From Mytilus edulis (Eukaryota > Mollusca > Bivalvia > Mytilida > Mytilidae), in NCBI RefSeq assembly GCF_963676685.1, contig NC_092349.1:61517881-61581880 (forward strand): a stretch of DNA of 64,000 nucleotides. Direction: 5' to 3'. A program made the position numbers and the translations under genes. Shown here piece after piece: positions 34,211 through 46,284 of this stretch. The first letter of the stretch is position 1. Each line of letters opens with the position of its first letter. Under the pieces are notes generated by a model. It did no database searches. It was given only the letters and a program-made list of their open reading frames with translations, and was not told the origin of the DNA.

Positions 34211-34960
34211 TTTGGCCTGGTATGAGCTGAAAATAGACAACTTTGCCAAACTCATTCAAGTTTTAATGTCACTACCAAATAGTATTATACTATGTGGTTG
34301 TGTCTTAATTCATTAGCGACACTGTTTCTTGGTTTAGGATTTTTTAATTTCCAGATCATTCGTCTTATCTGATTTCAAATCGTGTCATATAACCTTTTGG
34401 AAAAAATCGACCGATTTGAATGCCATGTGACCCAAGCATTGCAAGAAATATTAGCTTGTGGACGAACAGCATTGCGTCGTCTTAATTTAATGTGATCCAA
34501 CCTTGATTTGTTTGTTAGGATTGGATTGGTCAGGTTTGCACAAAGGTGAACTACTGTAGCCTTTTATATAAATTAGACCTACATGTATAAGTCTTTAAAA
34601 TAAAATTTGGTATGTAATTCTCAAATTTCTTCAAAATCATACTAAGTACATAACACGGTTAATTAAAAACAGTAAATAAATAAACATAACTATATACAAT
34701 AACAAAAATACAAAAAAAAATGCTCAGAAAATCGAACAGTACAGATGTTAGTAAAAACACGTGTTGGTCTGAACATACCGGTATGCATTATGGCCCGTTA
34801 GAATTATGATCAGAAACATCAGATTTTCTTATTCTTCTGCATGTTTTATTATCGAAATGATCCCACATTGCTGATTTAACTAATCTCCGCTTGCGTCCAA
34901 TGATATTGTCGCTGTAAGTTCCTACTGGTATATCAAAATACATTTTATTGTCTTTAAAAT
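34211..34960. other. no gene seen
   Basis: Intergenic sequence downstream of the lipase pseudogene. No exon recognised. Confidence 0.4.
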
Positions 34961-34961
34961 C

Positions 34962-35680
34962 CTAGATGAGTTGGAAAGTACTACCACAGTCATCATTATT
35001 GGAACCAGGAAAAATAACGTAGTTGATCCTGTCCGTGGGCAACATATGCCTAGATGGATAGTAGACTTCAGTTCGATGATGCAATGGTCCATTAGATAAC
35101 CCAGTGCTTGTAGGATAATGTGGTATAGGATCATCTCGATGAACAAATCGCCAACTTTTTGTAACAAGTCTGTTATGTTCAAGTGCATACTGACTATTTC
35201 CGACTTTTGGCATACCAAATGTATATAATGAAATTTTCTCGTCTTTAATAATATGATTATATATAAGGCTTGCACTTGCTATTGATGCAATAACACCTCC
35301 TAGGGAATGGTCAGTAATCAAAATATTGTAATTTGGATAGCTTGAAATTTATTTGTTCCTTCAAAGTTGTAATTACACAAGGGAATATTCTGTCGTGAAC
35401 TTCTTTGAAATATTCTTGGACTTCACCATTACCGTTGCCTCCCGAGACTTTAGATGAAAACAACACAGACTTCATTTCATCTGGGTACAGTTTAAACTCA
35501 GTACTTCCCTGATATGCAAAAACAATAACATTACGCTTTTATGATATCATAACAGTAGCTACACATTCCCAATAAGCGAGTAAGGATAAGTCCTCACAGT
35601 GACGACCAATCCATTCGACTATTTCAAAATCATTCATTTCTAACGAATTTAAACATGTACGCGCACCAGTGTGATCGTAT
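34962..35680 (-). pseudogene. class-3 lipase pseudogene, 3' part
   Basis: The last 120 codons (35321-34962) encode the nucleophile elbow and C-terminal half of an alpha/beta-hydrolase of the class-3 (triacylglycerol) lipase type: ITDHSLGGVIASIASASLI, LYTFGMPKVGNSQYA, RFVHRDDPIPHYP. The upstream piece to about 35680 continues it (VIVFAYQGSTEF) but in another frame, so a frameshift lies near 35330-35345. An in-frame TAA sits at 35539-35541. The elbow reads D-H-S-L-G-G where G-H-S-L-G-G is usual; the catalytic Ser is kept but the first Gly is lost. It ends against a MITE arm at 35690. Secreted lipase ancestry is inferred with the 5' part at 38965. Confidence 0.75.
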
Positions 35681-35689
35681 ATAGTATCG

Positions 35690-35880
35690 AATTCATAACA
35701 GTGTGGCTATGGACATTGATTGGCGCACTTTAATATCCTATTGACTGGGACAGATTAGGTGAACGTTTGTCTATAACGCCCATTGCTCACGACGTCCTTA
35801 ATATAAACATTTAAACCGTGGGGTCACCAAAGGTTCTCAACGCCTATATAAAATAATTCGAAATACTAATCAGGAATTTG
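35690..35880. mobile_element. single arm of the 52679 MITE family
   Basis: Similar to one arm of the element at 52679-53121: ACGTTTGTCTATAACGCCCA, TGGGGTCACCAAAGGTT and ATTCATAACAGTGTGGC. Only one arm is present. It abuts the 5' end of the lipase 3' piece. Confidence 0.6.
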
Positions 35881-36429
35881 TGCTTTGATTTATATTGATT
35901 AATTAAACGTCCTTTACTTGTGTTTTTGTTATGTTTCGACAATCAATTTTCATAATAAGGTATCGCAAAGCCATGTTCTTTCAGAAAAAAGAATGACTTA
36001 CTGAATGTATGTATTGATTGATTATCTTTTTCGGATTTAACAATTGCGATTGTCGAGTTATGTAATCTTTTAACTTTTATCTGGTCTAATTTTATTTTAG
36101 AACGAATGAATAATTCACTTTCAAAAGTTGTGCAAATACGAAACATAAAGACAAAATATACTTCTGCCCTGTCTTTTTCGTACTTGAAAGTTATTGGATA
36201 GTAAGAAAGCTATTTGGATTAAACCTTGTGAAATTTGCATGCATTTACGTTATGGTATTGGCTAAATGTATCATTTGGTGTATATAGGAAACTTAAACCG
36301 TTCTGCTATACTGCTACTATACTTGTGAAAAACACTTGGCAACAGAAACGCATTCATCTTATCTATATAAAAAAATCGACCCAATTTACATAGAAATGGA
36401 CGTCTTCGTGCATTTGTGATCGCAAATAA
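35881..36429. other. no gene seen
   Basis: AT-rich sequence, probably within the former lipase intron. No exon recognised. Confidence 0.35.
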
Positions 36430-36546
36430 AATATGTTCCGGACCTTATGAGTATTTGGACCATACGTGTATGGTTGGACCATATTAGTATGCCCTTATGG
36501 TCATGATATATGCGTATGGTCCAAATACTCATATGGTCCGGAACAC
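36430..36546. mobile_element. 117-bp palindromic MITE (TGTTCCGGACC ends)
   Basis: Arms TGTTCCGGACCTTATGAGTA and the complement TACTCATATGGTCCGGAACA, with internal GGACCATAC segments also inverted. Confidence 0.7.
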
Positions 36547-38505
36547 ATTCATGATATTCTGTGCGTTGTCGGTCGTCTATTAATTTTTTTCTTTTGTTGA
36601 TGGATTTGACGTCTTTCTGTGAGTGATTATTTGTTCATGACTTAAAACTTACTTGCAAATAATTTAAAAACAAGACTTGATTTATAAAAATGTCCAAACA
36701 AACCATGATTTTTTTTTAAACATACATCACATCCATTGCAAAAGGCTAAAATTCGCCAGGTCTTTAATTTCAACTAAGTGAGTTGACTAAATTAATGTTG
36801 CGGACCATTTTCCAATTTCCATGCGGTATCCCTATTTTTTTTCTCGCTCATCTTTTATGTTTGTTTTTTTCATCCCAAGACCTCTTGGAGCTTTCATTCT
36901 ATAAAGTGTGTATTTTGCTAATGATCGAAGGCCATACGGGGACCTATAGCTTGATAACGCCTGTTGGTCCCTGGAAAGAATGTGTCTGATTGTCTATCAC
37001 ACTTCATATTCTTATTTTAACATGCAGTTATATCTATGATAAGAATGAAAATTGAATTGTCATTGAGACAAAAACCCAACAAAAGAGCAAAAAAAAAAAG
37101 AAAAAAAAAAGCCCAAGGCAACATGTAGATCTTTCGTATCAAGGGAATTGCTATAAATATATTTATTTCAGGTTAATAGTATTAGGCCATACTCAAGTTA
37201 TAAAATAGATCTTGTCGTCAACTTTTGCAACCAGCTTCTATGTTTCTATTTGCACTGTTCATCTTTTTTGGGCTTCGACTTTTCCATTGGACAGACAATT
37301 TTGTTTTCGACTGTTTTAAAAAGATGCATTTTTTTACAAAATCATACAAGTAGGGAGTCTCTGGCCTTTGGTAGTGTTGTATGTTAATTAATTAATGTTT
37401 GTTTATTTATTTGTTTAGGAAATAAGTATGACGTACATTTTCACTGAACTAGGACACTTTTTATATTAGTTTTTCGATATCGCTCGGGCAAAAATAATCA
37501 CGAATATAATGCCTACCCATGTTAAAACTACAATAAAGTATAGTTTGCATCAATTATTTCTTGAACCTACCATTTTTTTTGTCTGTGTTGGATTTGTGTG
37601 GCATTGAAAAAAACCGGGTATAAACTACACAGTGCAGCTTCCAACAAGAATACAAGATTTATTGATTTTCAAAATGCGACCAAAATTAAAAATTTGCTCG
37701 CAGCGGAAAAAATTCAACAGTTTGATTTTCATTTAAATAAAATAATTTTTATGATTTACACACCGTTACTTTTTCCAATATAAATATTCGAACTATTTTG
37801 TTTGTTGTTTCCTTTATAAATTTACATCATTTTTAAAAAGACCACGCGTCTTCGATATTTAGAAGACTATAAAAGCGATGTTCATTATCTTTCTTCTGCT
37901 GTAAGTTTAATTTAGTTATTTTGTGTCATAATTGCCATCTCATATGTTTTAAATTTGAATAAAGAAGATTCAGGTTGTCTTATACGTCAATGATACACAA
38001 AACAAAAAACGATAACAAATAAAATAAGGTGCAACATTCATTCTCCATGAAAAGAATACATCACATGGATGTAATTTTTGTAAGAAAAATACCAATTTCG
38101 TGAGAAGTTGTGTGTTGGACTTCATGAGCCAAGGCAAACTGACAAATATCTGAATGAACGAATCGATTTATGGTATATAAAAAAAAACAAAGCCCACATG
38201 GTTAGCATTGAATAAATAGAAGGCCACTCTTAAATGATCACAACGTAGAAGTTTTTGTTCTCTTAATCAATAAGATATTTTCTGAAATAACGCGGGTCAC
38301 TATTAACTTAAAAGTTTTTTTGTTTTTTTTTACCATGAATAAACTTTTGTTTTTATTATTATTATTTATTGATATCAGCTATGGACATTAATATTCTTAA
38401 AAGTGAAACTGTTGTAAGTGATGGTATAACAATTATTTAAAATAAATTCCTTAAATGATTTGTAAAAAGAAAGTTTCATTTTATGTATCAAAATTTGTAA
38501 CAAAT
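36547..38505. other. no gene seen; family A and B fragments
   Basis: Contains a fragment similar to the core of family A near 36900-36975 and a family B fragment at about 37350-37455 (GGGAGTCTCTGGCCTTTGGT and following). No exon was recognised. If the two lipase pieces are one locus, this is its intron. Confidence 0.4.
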
Positions 38506-38511
38506 GATTAT

Positions 38512-38965
38512 TTAAATCCCCACTTGAAGGCCTCCGATAGACTGAGTGAGCATAAAATCATCGCCCACGACAAACAAGTTAAAGGTAAACTTTTTCAGTA
38601 CAATAACTAATAAACGTTTTACTGTCGACCACACTGTTATGAATTTCGTTCTATACGGAATAGCTGATAGTTTAAGTAGGTAGCATATACGCCTTAGCAG
38701 GATTGTATTCACTATACAACTGTGGTTCAGGACAATTCCAAACATCTGTAATTACCTGATCCGTGTTGCATTGATTATAGGGCGTTTCAGATCCTGTTGC
38801 ATGACACTGCTCATCTAATTCACATCATTTACAGTTATCCCACCAAGATGACCGCTGAACACAATATTCACATCCCTTGTTTGTATGTGTATCGCAGTCT
38901 TCATATCCAAGTACAGATGTATTGAAAATTGATAATATCAAAATCATAATGCGTACACATCCCAT
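38512..38965 (-). pseudogene. class-3 lipase pseudogene, 5' part (signal peptide, Cys-rich)
   Basis: From ATG 38965 it reads a signal peptide (MGCVRIMILILSIFNTSVLG) followed by a Cys-rich segment (YEDCDTHTNKGCEYC...). A TGA at codon 47 (38825-38827) interrupts it, after which the frame continues CELDEQCHATGSETPYNQC and CPEPQLYSEYNPAKAYM. A frame change then leads into YLLKLSAIPYRTKF and KKFTFNLFVVGDD. The YNPAKAY-type segment is where mature class-3 lipases begin. With the 3' part 3 kb away on the same strand, it is most simply one broken gene. Linking the two parts is inference. Confidence 0.55.
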
Positions 38966-38999
38966 ACTCGTTGATGTATGTGGTTCCTAAAATAGCAAA

Positions 39000-39555
39000 A
39001 TGCAAAAATGAATAAAGAAGATATCCTTCGTACGTCGAAACCCATCACTTTTATGACGTCAACAAAAATATTTTTGTTTATACCCCCTGAAAATGGGATT
39101 ACTAATTATAACAGTAGTAAAAATTTGAATGTCTTTTCATATTTTGAATGCATCTAACATCTTTTTCAAAAGTTGCATTGTGTGTCATTTGTTTGATAAC
39201 ATTACAACATTAAAATATGAAATTTTTCAAAGGTTTGATTTAATAAAGACAACAGTAGTATAACGCTTTCAATGGTCATAAATCAATTAAGCGAAAGCAA
39301 ATCCGGGTTACACATTAAGACCGAGGGAAACATATTAAATATAAGAGGGAAACAATGAAACAACAATAAAAGAACTGCAACAAAACAACTTTCATTGAAA
39401 CGGAGTATTAGATAACCACTGCCATGATGTATAATTACAAAAATACCAAACTAAAATGAAAATTCAAAATGTAAAGTCGACCTTTATCAAATTACAAAAT
39501 CAAAAGCTCAAACACAACAGACGAATGGAAAACAACTTTCATATTCCTGACTAGT
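39000..39555. other. no gene seen
   Basis: AT-rich sequence upstream of the lipase 5' part. No exon recognised. Confidence 0.35.
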
Positions 39556-39800
39556 ACATTTCCTTATGTAGAAAAGGTTAGATTAAACCTGGTTTTATAG
39601 TTATCGAAACCTCTCACGTGTATGACAGTCACATATAATTCTTTTATATTGACAACAAAACAAACAGATATCATTAAAGATAATATGTCAAAAATTGGCG
39701 TACAGCAGCCAATATTTGTTTTAATCTGAATCACCAGAAACACAATTAAATAAGCATTCAAACAACAACAAAAAACAAAAGAGCACATAAACACAATATA
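39556..39800 (-). repeat. family C repeat, reverse copy
   Basis: On the - strand GAGAGGTTTCGATAACTATA then AACCAGGTTTAATCTAACC, matching the family C start at 30735 and 31030. Confidence 0.4.
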
Positions 39801-40399
39801 GGCAAAGGACATAATGAAAAATAAAGGCAACATTGCACAAAAGACCATGTCACAATAACAAAATGGCGAGATATAAACAATACTGAGCTAAGCGAACAGT
39901 ATATCACCAAAATGGACTAAACAATAAAGGTTAAAAACATGCATATTCAAATAAAAAGAACACTTTAACTATATTCAGTTGAATTTGATAGATTGCTGTT
40001 AAAGTGAGGGATTTATAATTCTCCAATAAAAAATCATGTCATATATTCTAGTACTGGGATGACAGATGACTGTGTATGTCAAATTCGAGGTATAAGTCTA
40101 AAAACGAAGCAGAGGGAGACGTTTCTTTAATCAATAGTTTTGGAAGATATATTAATGGAACCCAATCAGAAAAGTTTGGAAAGTTAATGGAAAGAACACC
40201 CTCAATATATCTGAGTGTGTAACTGAATTATCTGCTTTCTTTTATCATGTTTTTTATTCATGTCTGAAGAAACCACAACTCATATGAAAGTAAGAAGAGG
40301 TCCAAACAAGGTAGGTCCTCAGATTAATGTTCAATGTAAAAAATAAAAATCACAAACAAACTCCGTTATGTTCATGGAAGCAAAGAAGGGCTGATGATT

Positions 40400-40620
40400 C
40401 TATAAAATCGAATCATTATCAAAAGATATGTTTTTGTATGTGGGATTACCTGAATGCAATTGTTTTCCTATTTCGTTTTCAATACACTCGTAACACGATT
40501 TACATACAAAAACAATTTTATTTTCAGGAACAACAACATATTTCTCGTGAAGAGATGATAGACATTCCACAGCTTCCCTTTTTTCTGGAAACGGACCTTG
40601 GTCGATCATGGAATAACTTC
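40400..40620 (-). pseudogene. Penelope-like reverse transcriptase fragment
   Basis: The - strand frame contains EAVECLSSLHEKYVVVPENK directly followed by IVFVCKSCYECIENEIGKQL and GNPTYKN. This resembles the segment before the reverse-transcriptase domain of Penelope-like elements (KYVVVP-DKA-NNIVFVCK...), with the central residues apparently deleted. It is only about 70 residues, with no other part of the element nearby. Assignment is from memory of the family. Confidence 0.45.
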
Positions 40621-40809
40621 TGAAATAAAATTCAATCCTTTTCAAACATCTGCTCCAAAAGTATTATCTGAAAATAATAGATGAGTGATTTGATAAATTA
40701 CTTTTACAACAGCACTTCTGTGTGTTTGCATGCAAGGATTTATAACGTTTGGCCAGCGATAAGACATGGAGTTACCTTTAAATGAATCAAAAACATATTT
40801 GTACCTTGT

Positions 40810-40888
40810 CTTTAATGGTTTACTTTTATATATTGTGACTTGAATAATGAGTTGTCTCATTGGCACTTATACCACATCTTCCTATATC
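40810..40888 (+). repeat. family A2 repeat, short copy
   Basis: AATGGTTTACTTTTATATAT through GAGTTGTCTCATTGGCACTT to ATACCACATCTTC. Confidence 0.55.
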
Positions 40889-42479
40889 TATTGAAGTTTA
40901 TTTGTATATAAATGCGTTTCCAACACAAGAGCTAACTTTCATTTCCAAACTTCTGAAGTCATTAAGGTACCAACATTATATTGTCATTAGTTTTTAACGA
41001 AAGTGCACCCCTGAAAGGTTCCTTGCTTGATTTGAATAGAACGTATACAGGCAGACGAAATGGCTGAGGCATATGTTGGACAAAAAAAGTCAAAGTTGAA
41101 AGGTACGGTTATTAAACAAAAACTTTTAGGAAATTCTGTTACTTGATAATTATTTAAGTTTCCCTGTTTGCAGATGAAAGATATAGAGAATGAACAAAAC
41201 TCTCTCAATTTTGGAGTTCACAAGTCAAAGTGGAAGATCACTGTTACAAAATACGACATAAGAAAAAAGTTGATTTCCTCGAAAAGAAACTTAGTTTTTA
41301 AATGTGTAGCAATATTATCGGTCATGTGCTTCTATATTTGCAGGATTACTCAGTTTCAGCCTTCCCGACTTAAAAACAAATGTATTCTCCAAAAGAGTAT
41401 TCCATAAATTGGGGCTCTTCATAAAGTATCGATGGGCATTTGTGTTTCTAGATATTAGATCTGAGTTTCTAGATACTAGGACTAGATCTAATTTTAAATC
41501 ATATTGTCATCCCTTGGTAGATTATTTAAACTTATTTCTACTTATAGAGCTCCTTGATCAGCGGGACACTCCATCTGTTTGGTGTGTTCATCAAACAATT
41601 TACCATCATGTTCATCAAACAATTTACCATTATGTTCATCTTCTTCACAAGGTTAAATAAAGTAAGAGGTTGAAGAGCATAAAGAAATCAAAATTACAGC
41701 TAATTTCATTAGCAAAATTAGTTGTGGTATGTTTAAAAGAAATAAAAAAAAATGAAGTATGAATGGAATAAACATTGCATTATTTTCAGATATTAACTTT
41801 AACGTCAATGGATGATGAGACATCAAAATTCTAATAGAGAAGTGTGCCCTGACAAAGTCATTACCAAACTCTTCCTACAATACATGCAGACTTTATAGAT
41901 GTCAAACTATTGCCAACCGTAGCACATGAGGGAAAGAGTTTGAAGACTGGAATATCTGGAAATATAATTTGACAAAAAAAACAACATAACATTGATTGAT
42001 CTATACTGTTGTCACTCATTCTTTTATGTTATGACATTTCACAGTGCATTTCTATAGTAAGAGTGCGATTTGCAAGGGACTTGTTTTGTATTTCGGAATC
42101 ATTTTGACCTGTTGTGTTGTATTGTAGTGTAACTTCAGATAAACAAAAATAAGGTTCGTGATGTGCTAATATGACTGTCAATAAGACAACAAGTCACTAT
42201 AGACCGACGGACAAGGATGTCAACGTTACACCCCTCTTATTGGAGAACCGACTAGGCTCTCCATCATGGTATTTATACTTAATGATTTAAAAATTCTATA
42301 TTAAAACATTGCATGATTATTTTTATTAGTTGTTTGTGTATTTGAAATAGCTGTCAGTAAACTGCGAGCACTCTCAGATCTATGTATGTATGTGCCTGTC
42401 CCAAATCAGGAGCCTGTAATTCAGTGGTTGTCATTTGTTTATGAGTTACATAAATTATTTGTTTTTCGTTCATTTTTTG
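40889..42479. other. no gene seen; short direct repeat
   Basis: Contains two copies of TGTTCATCAAACAATTTACC at about 41587-41630. The reading frames at 41168-41660 show no domain. The 5' module shared with family A (GTGCCTGTCCCAAATCAGGA) begins near 42390. Confidence 0.4.
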
Positions 42480-42685
42480 TATATAAATAAGGCCGTTAGT
42501 TTTCTCGTTTGAATTGTTTTACTTTGTCATTTCGTGGCCTTTATAGCTAACTATGCGGTATGGGCTTTGCTCATTGTTGAAGGCCGTACGATGACCTATA
42601 GTTGTTAATTTCTGTGTCATTTGGTCTCTTGTGGAGAGTTGTCTCATTGGCAACCATATCACATCTTCTTTTTTACATAATGATG
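42390..42685 (+). repeat. family A repeat, long copy
   Basis: Runs from GTGCCTGTCCCAAATCAGGA through ATAAGGCCGTTAGTTTTCTC and GGCTTTGCTCATTGTTGAAG to the 3' end ATATCACATCTTCTTTTTTA. One of the longest copies in the window. Confidence 0.65.
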
Positions 42686-42739
42686 AAATTTATTAAAATT
42701 ATGAAATACCTCTTCACCATCGATTAGACCAGTCTGTAA

Positions 42740-42880
42740 TGAGACAATCGTTCCAAACCCAGAAGTTAGTGTGTGTGTGTGTGTGTGGGGGGGGGGGGGT
42801 CAACCATATGTCCCATTTAAATGCATTGATCGTCCAAGAAAAGTGGGTTTCCAACCCCCAAAACCCCCTTCCCTCAAAGA
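42740..42880. mobile_element. degraded CAGTGGCGGAT-family MITE
   Basis: Keeps the interior CATATGTCCCATTTAAATGC, ATTGATCGTCCAAGAAAA and CCCCC tracts, with a GT microsatellite and a G run on the left. The terminal repeats are damaged. Confidence 0.5.
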
Positions 42881-42919
42881 TGCCACTAGGTTGATACAAT
42901 TATGGAATCTGGAAAGGAG

Positions 42920-43155
42920 TAGGGGGTTAGGTTGGAGGGAGGTGAGTGTGTTTGTGAGAGAGAGTACCGAGTGCGGTAGATGTAGCACTGGTGGTGAGAG
43001 TGAGTGAGCGGGTGGTGTGTGACAGAGTGCGTGTGGGTGGGTGTGTTTGTGAGAGAGAGTGTACCGAGTGCGGGTGGGTGTGTTTGTGAGAAAGAGTGTA
43101 CCGAGTGCGGGTGGGTGTTTGTGAGAGAGAGTGTACCGAGTGCGGTTGGTGTGAG

Positions 43156-43190
<35 letters not shown>

Positions 43191-43350
43191 CGAGGGAGTG
43201 GGTGTGTGTGCGGGAGAGAGTACGAGTACCCAGTGAGGGAGTACCCAGTGAGAGTGTAAGACAGTTGGTGTGTGAGAGAGTGGGAACATGGAGCGGTTTG
43301 AGTTGCGACAGAGTGTGTGAAAGAGAGAGAGTGGTTTTGGGAAGGAAAAG
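42920..43350 (+). repeat. GT/GA-rich minisatellite
   Basis: Imperfect tandem units containing GAGAGAGTGTACCGAGTGCG and GGGTGGGTGTGTTTGTGAG, including an uninterrupted GA run at about 43154-43185. The frames open on both strands (126 and 120 codons) are products of the repeat, not genes. Confidence 0.75.
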
Positions 43351-43754
43351 AGGATATAAGAGAGGGGGAATGAGAATTTTATAAAAAAATTATTTTATGA
43401 AATAATTGAAATAATGTATTCACACTTTTATAATAACAAATAAAGAAAGAACTATCTAGTTGGTTGGCTGTAGGTGGTTTGTCACCGTACTGAATATTGG
43501 ATACTATATTGGGTCCAAATATTTTGCCACGGTATTTTAGACACGGTGTTGTAATACTTGCTATGTGATATGGATATTTCTACTGTTAAAGGCAGTATAA
43601 TGACCTATAGTTGGTAACAATGTGATCTCTGGTTAATAGTTGTCTTCTTGGCAGTCATATCGTTACTCCTTATTTTAGAATTATTCCAAAGTTCAAAAAC
43701 AGGGTGACACTGGTTACATTACGGTAGCATTATAACATACTCACCCCTTCTCGT

Positions 43755-43850
43755 CCAATGAAAAGTCAGTTTTTTTCCCTCTAATTTTCATAGTACATGG
43801 CTTTCCATGCACTATGAAATTCTACACATGGATGACTTTTCATTGAAGAC
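43755..43850. repeat. foldback repeat
   Basis: CAATGAAAAGTCA...TGACTTTTCATTG outer arms, with an inner hairpin AATTTTCATAGTACATGG / CCATGCACTATGAAATT. Confidence 0.65.
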
Positions 43851-44035
43851 TAATTATGAAAGTGAACTATTAATAACTGCACTAACGAAGTGTACACTAT
43901 CCTGAGGCTTTTTTCCTTGAAAAAAAACCCTACTGAAATTACAAATGAACGAAAAGATTAAAACAAAAATATTTTGAATTTTGCAAATTTCATACAGTTT
44001 CTAATGGTATATATGTCGTGTACAAGTTGCGATTT

Positions 44036-44152
44036 TGTACAGGTTATAACATGTACAAAAACTTTGTACATGTTATAATTTGTACAATGCAAACATACAA
44101 GTTATAACATGTACAAAAGTACCTCATAGTACATGTTATAACATGTACAAAA
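44036..44152. repeat. cluster of TTATAACATGTAC palindromes
   Basis: Four copies of a GTACA-GTTATAA-TGTACA motif in 117 bp; the last is a perfect 20-bp palindrome, GTACATGTTATAACATGTAC. Function unknown. Confidence 0.7.
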
Positions 44153-44824
44153 TATTGCTACGGTCTTGCCTACGGTAACTTTTGTCATCATTTGTTTACT
44201 CTTATATCTACAAAGTGCTTTGCACATCTTCAATGTATGTATAGCATCATAAATATGAGTAACTGTAACAAAAACATGCATTAGAATATAAAATATACGT
44301 GTGCATCACATCAACTTGGTAGAAAAAAGTGAAATCGATGGACAATTTTGCTCTCGTAGTACAAAGCAAATAATCTTTTATTGCAAATATTTGCATCAGT
44401 TTACAGCTAAATATATACTGTTTCAATATTCTTTTCGTATTTAAGTAGAATATTCGTATTTCCCATAAAACATATTGTTTTCCTTGAGGATCCCAAAATA
44501 AATTACTGTACGATCAGTCTAGAACTGACTGTATTCTAGAAGCGATTTCAGATTTTTTGACTGTATGACCAGTCGTGATTTTGAAGAAAAAACAACAGCA
44601 ATTTGAAGGTTTATTCGTGTATATGTGATATTATGAACTATCCAGGGAACTATAACGTGAAATACTTTCATCAGACAATACAAATATATTTCTGATGAAT
44701 TTTTTAGACGGCAAAGTAATTGTTTTTTTGTTCCATCAGTCTCATTTAAAATCAAATGCCTAAAAAGTAATACATGATTCGCTTGTGGACTTTGTAATAG
44801 TGTATCGTTACAGTTATATGTTTA
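44153..44824. other. no gene seen
   Basis: AT-rich intergenic sequence. No exon recognised. Confidence 0.35.
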
Positions 44825-45320
44825 CACGCCTGGTAAACCATCTAATCTCAACCAAATGTTGAGACGGTAAAAAGTATTCTGGCACTTCCTGTTGAGCTTT
44901 TCTGGTTCAAAATATTCAAAATAAACACAGGGTAGGTCGAATTTTCGTCAATTACTGAAAATCAATGAGTTTTTTTGTAAAATCGGAGAATGTCATGCCA
45001 TAGATATTGGAATTACAGTTTGTCTCGTGTATAACACAAATGAATATGATTTAAAATGACATCGTAATGACTTTTCTCCAGCAGGTAAATGTGGCCAGCG
45101 CAGTTGGCTATTGACAAAATGACAGTGATATCATTGATAAACTAGCATATATATATCAGTAAATAAGTATTTTTCTAAAACATTATAAACATAAAATTAC
45201 AGTTTGTTCTTTTTCTTTACTAATATAATTTCCTAAAGCTAAATATGTTATAAAGTATGTCATGTTGAGATTTTCTGGTATCGGTTGAGATATTCTGGAA
45301 CAATGTTGAGATCTTCTGGT
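44825..45320 (+). mobile_element. dispersed element with TTGAGA..TTCTGG motifs (copy 1)
   Basis: About 496 bp. The left end is CGCCTGGTAAACCATCTAAT, then two TTGAG..(16-17 bp)..TTCTGG motifs. The right end has three TTGAGA-TTTCTGG-type motifs. A second copy lies inverted at 50424-50893. No coding capacity. Confidence 0.6.
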
Positions 45321-45339
45321 GAATGAAATTTTAAACTAT

Positions 45340-45700
45340 AAAAAGAAGATGTGGTATGACTGCCAATGGGACAACTGTCCACAAGAGACCAACATGACAC
45401 AGACATTGACAACTATAGGTCACCGTACGGCCTTCAACAATGAGCAAAGCCCATACCGCATAGTCAGCTATAAAAGGCCCCGATATGACAATGTAAAACA
45501 ATTTAAACGAGAAAACTAAAGACCTTATCTGTATAAAAAAATAATAACGGAAAACAAAGATGATTCAATATTCAACACATAAACAAACGACAACCACTGA
45601 ATTACAGACTCCTGACTTGGGACAGGCACATACATAAATAATGTGGAGGGGTTAAACATTTTAGCGGGATCCCAACCCTCCCCTTACCTGGAACAGTGGT
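45340..45700 (-). repeat. family A repeat, long copy
   Basis: On the - strand it includes the 5' module CTGTCCCAAGTCAGGAGTCT and all downstream segments to the constant 3' end. The + strand begins AAAAAGAAGATGTGGTATGA. Confidence 0.65.
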
Positions 45701-46284
45701 ATATATAACAGTACAACATAAGAACGAACTATAAAAATCAGTTGAAAAAGGTTTAACTCATCAGATGAACAAAAATGCAATTGGACGTGGCCGGGTTCTT
45801 GAACATCCCGACAACAAAAAGACACTAGGAACAGATTTGAGAGTACTCGCAGTTAACTGACAGCTAGTTCAAAGCCACTAACAACTAATAAAAAAAATCA
45901 TGCATCTAAGACTAAACTATCAATCCGTACACATCCAATGAATTTAGTGTAAAGACGTCATAAACAGTCAGAAAAAAACATGACCTTGTGTAGCTTAGTA
46001 TCAATTACATATACAACTGTCAAAATTCATAAACTTGCCGTATATTGTTTGACATTTCAACAGTCATTTTAATCTTGTCTGTAGTTATGACAGCAGCTTC
46101 TAAAGAGGCCTTTGGTTGTAATAGAGTCTAAATAGTAAATAGTTGTGTTTTTAAGTACTAGTATTAAAGTTCTAACGCTAGAGATTAAGTCTAGCGTTTG
46201 AGATGCAGTTTTGCACAGAAGCTTTAACGTCAATAATGTTGTAATTGACATCTCCAGGGCTATTAATTATTTATTTATTTCTGT
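45701..46284. other. no gene seen
   Basis: The first part may extend the preceding family A copy (related sequences occur elsewhere). No exon recognised. Confidence 0.35.

Noticed and set aside
42927..43384. Open frames of 120-126 codons on both strands with repeated Ser/Leu/His or Arg/Glu/Val motifs
   Set aside because: They lie entirely within a GT/GA minisatellite; frames open on both strands follow from the repeat, not from coding selection.
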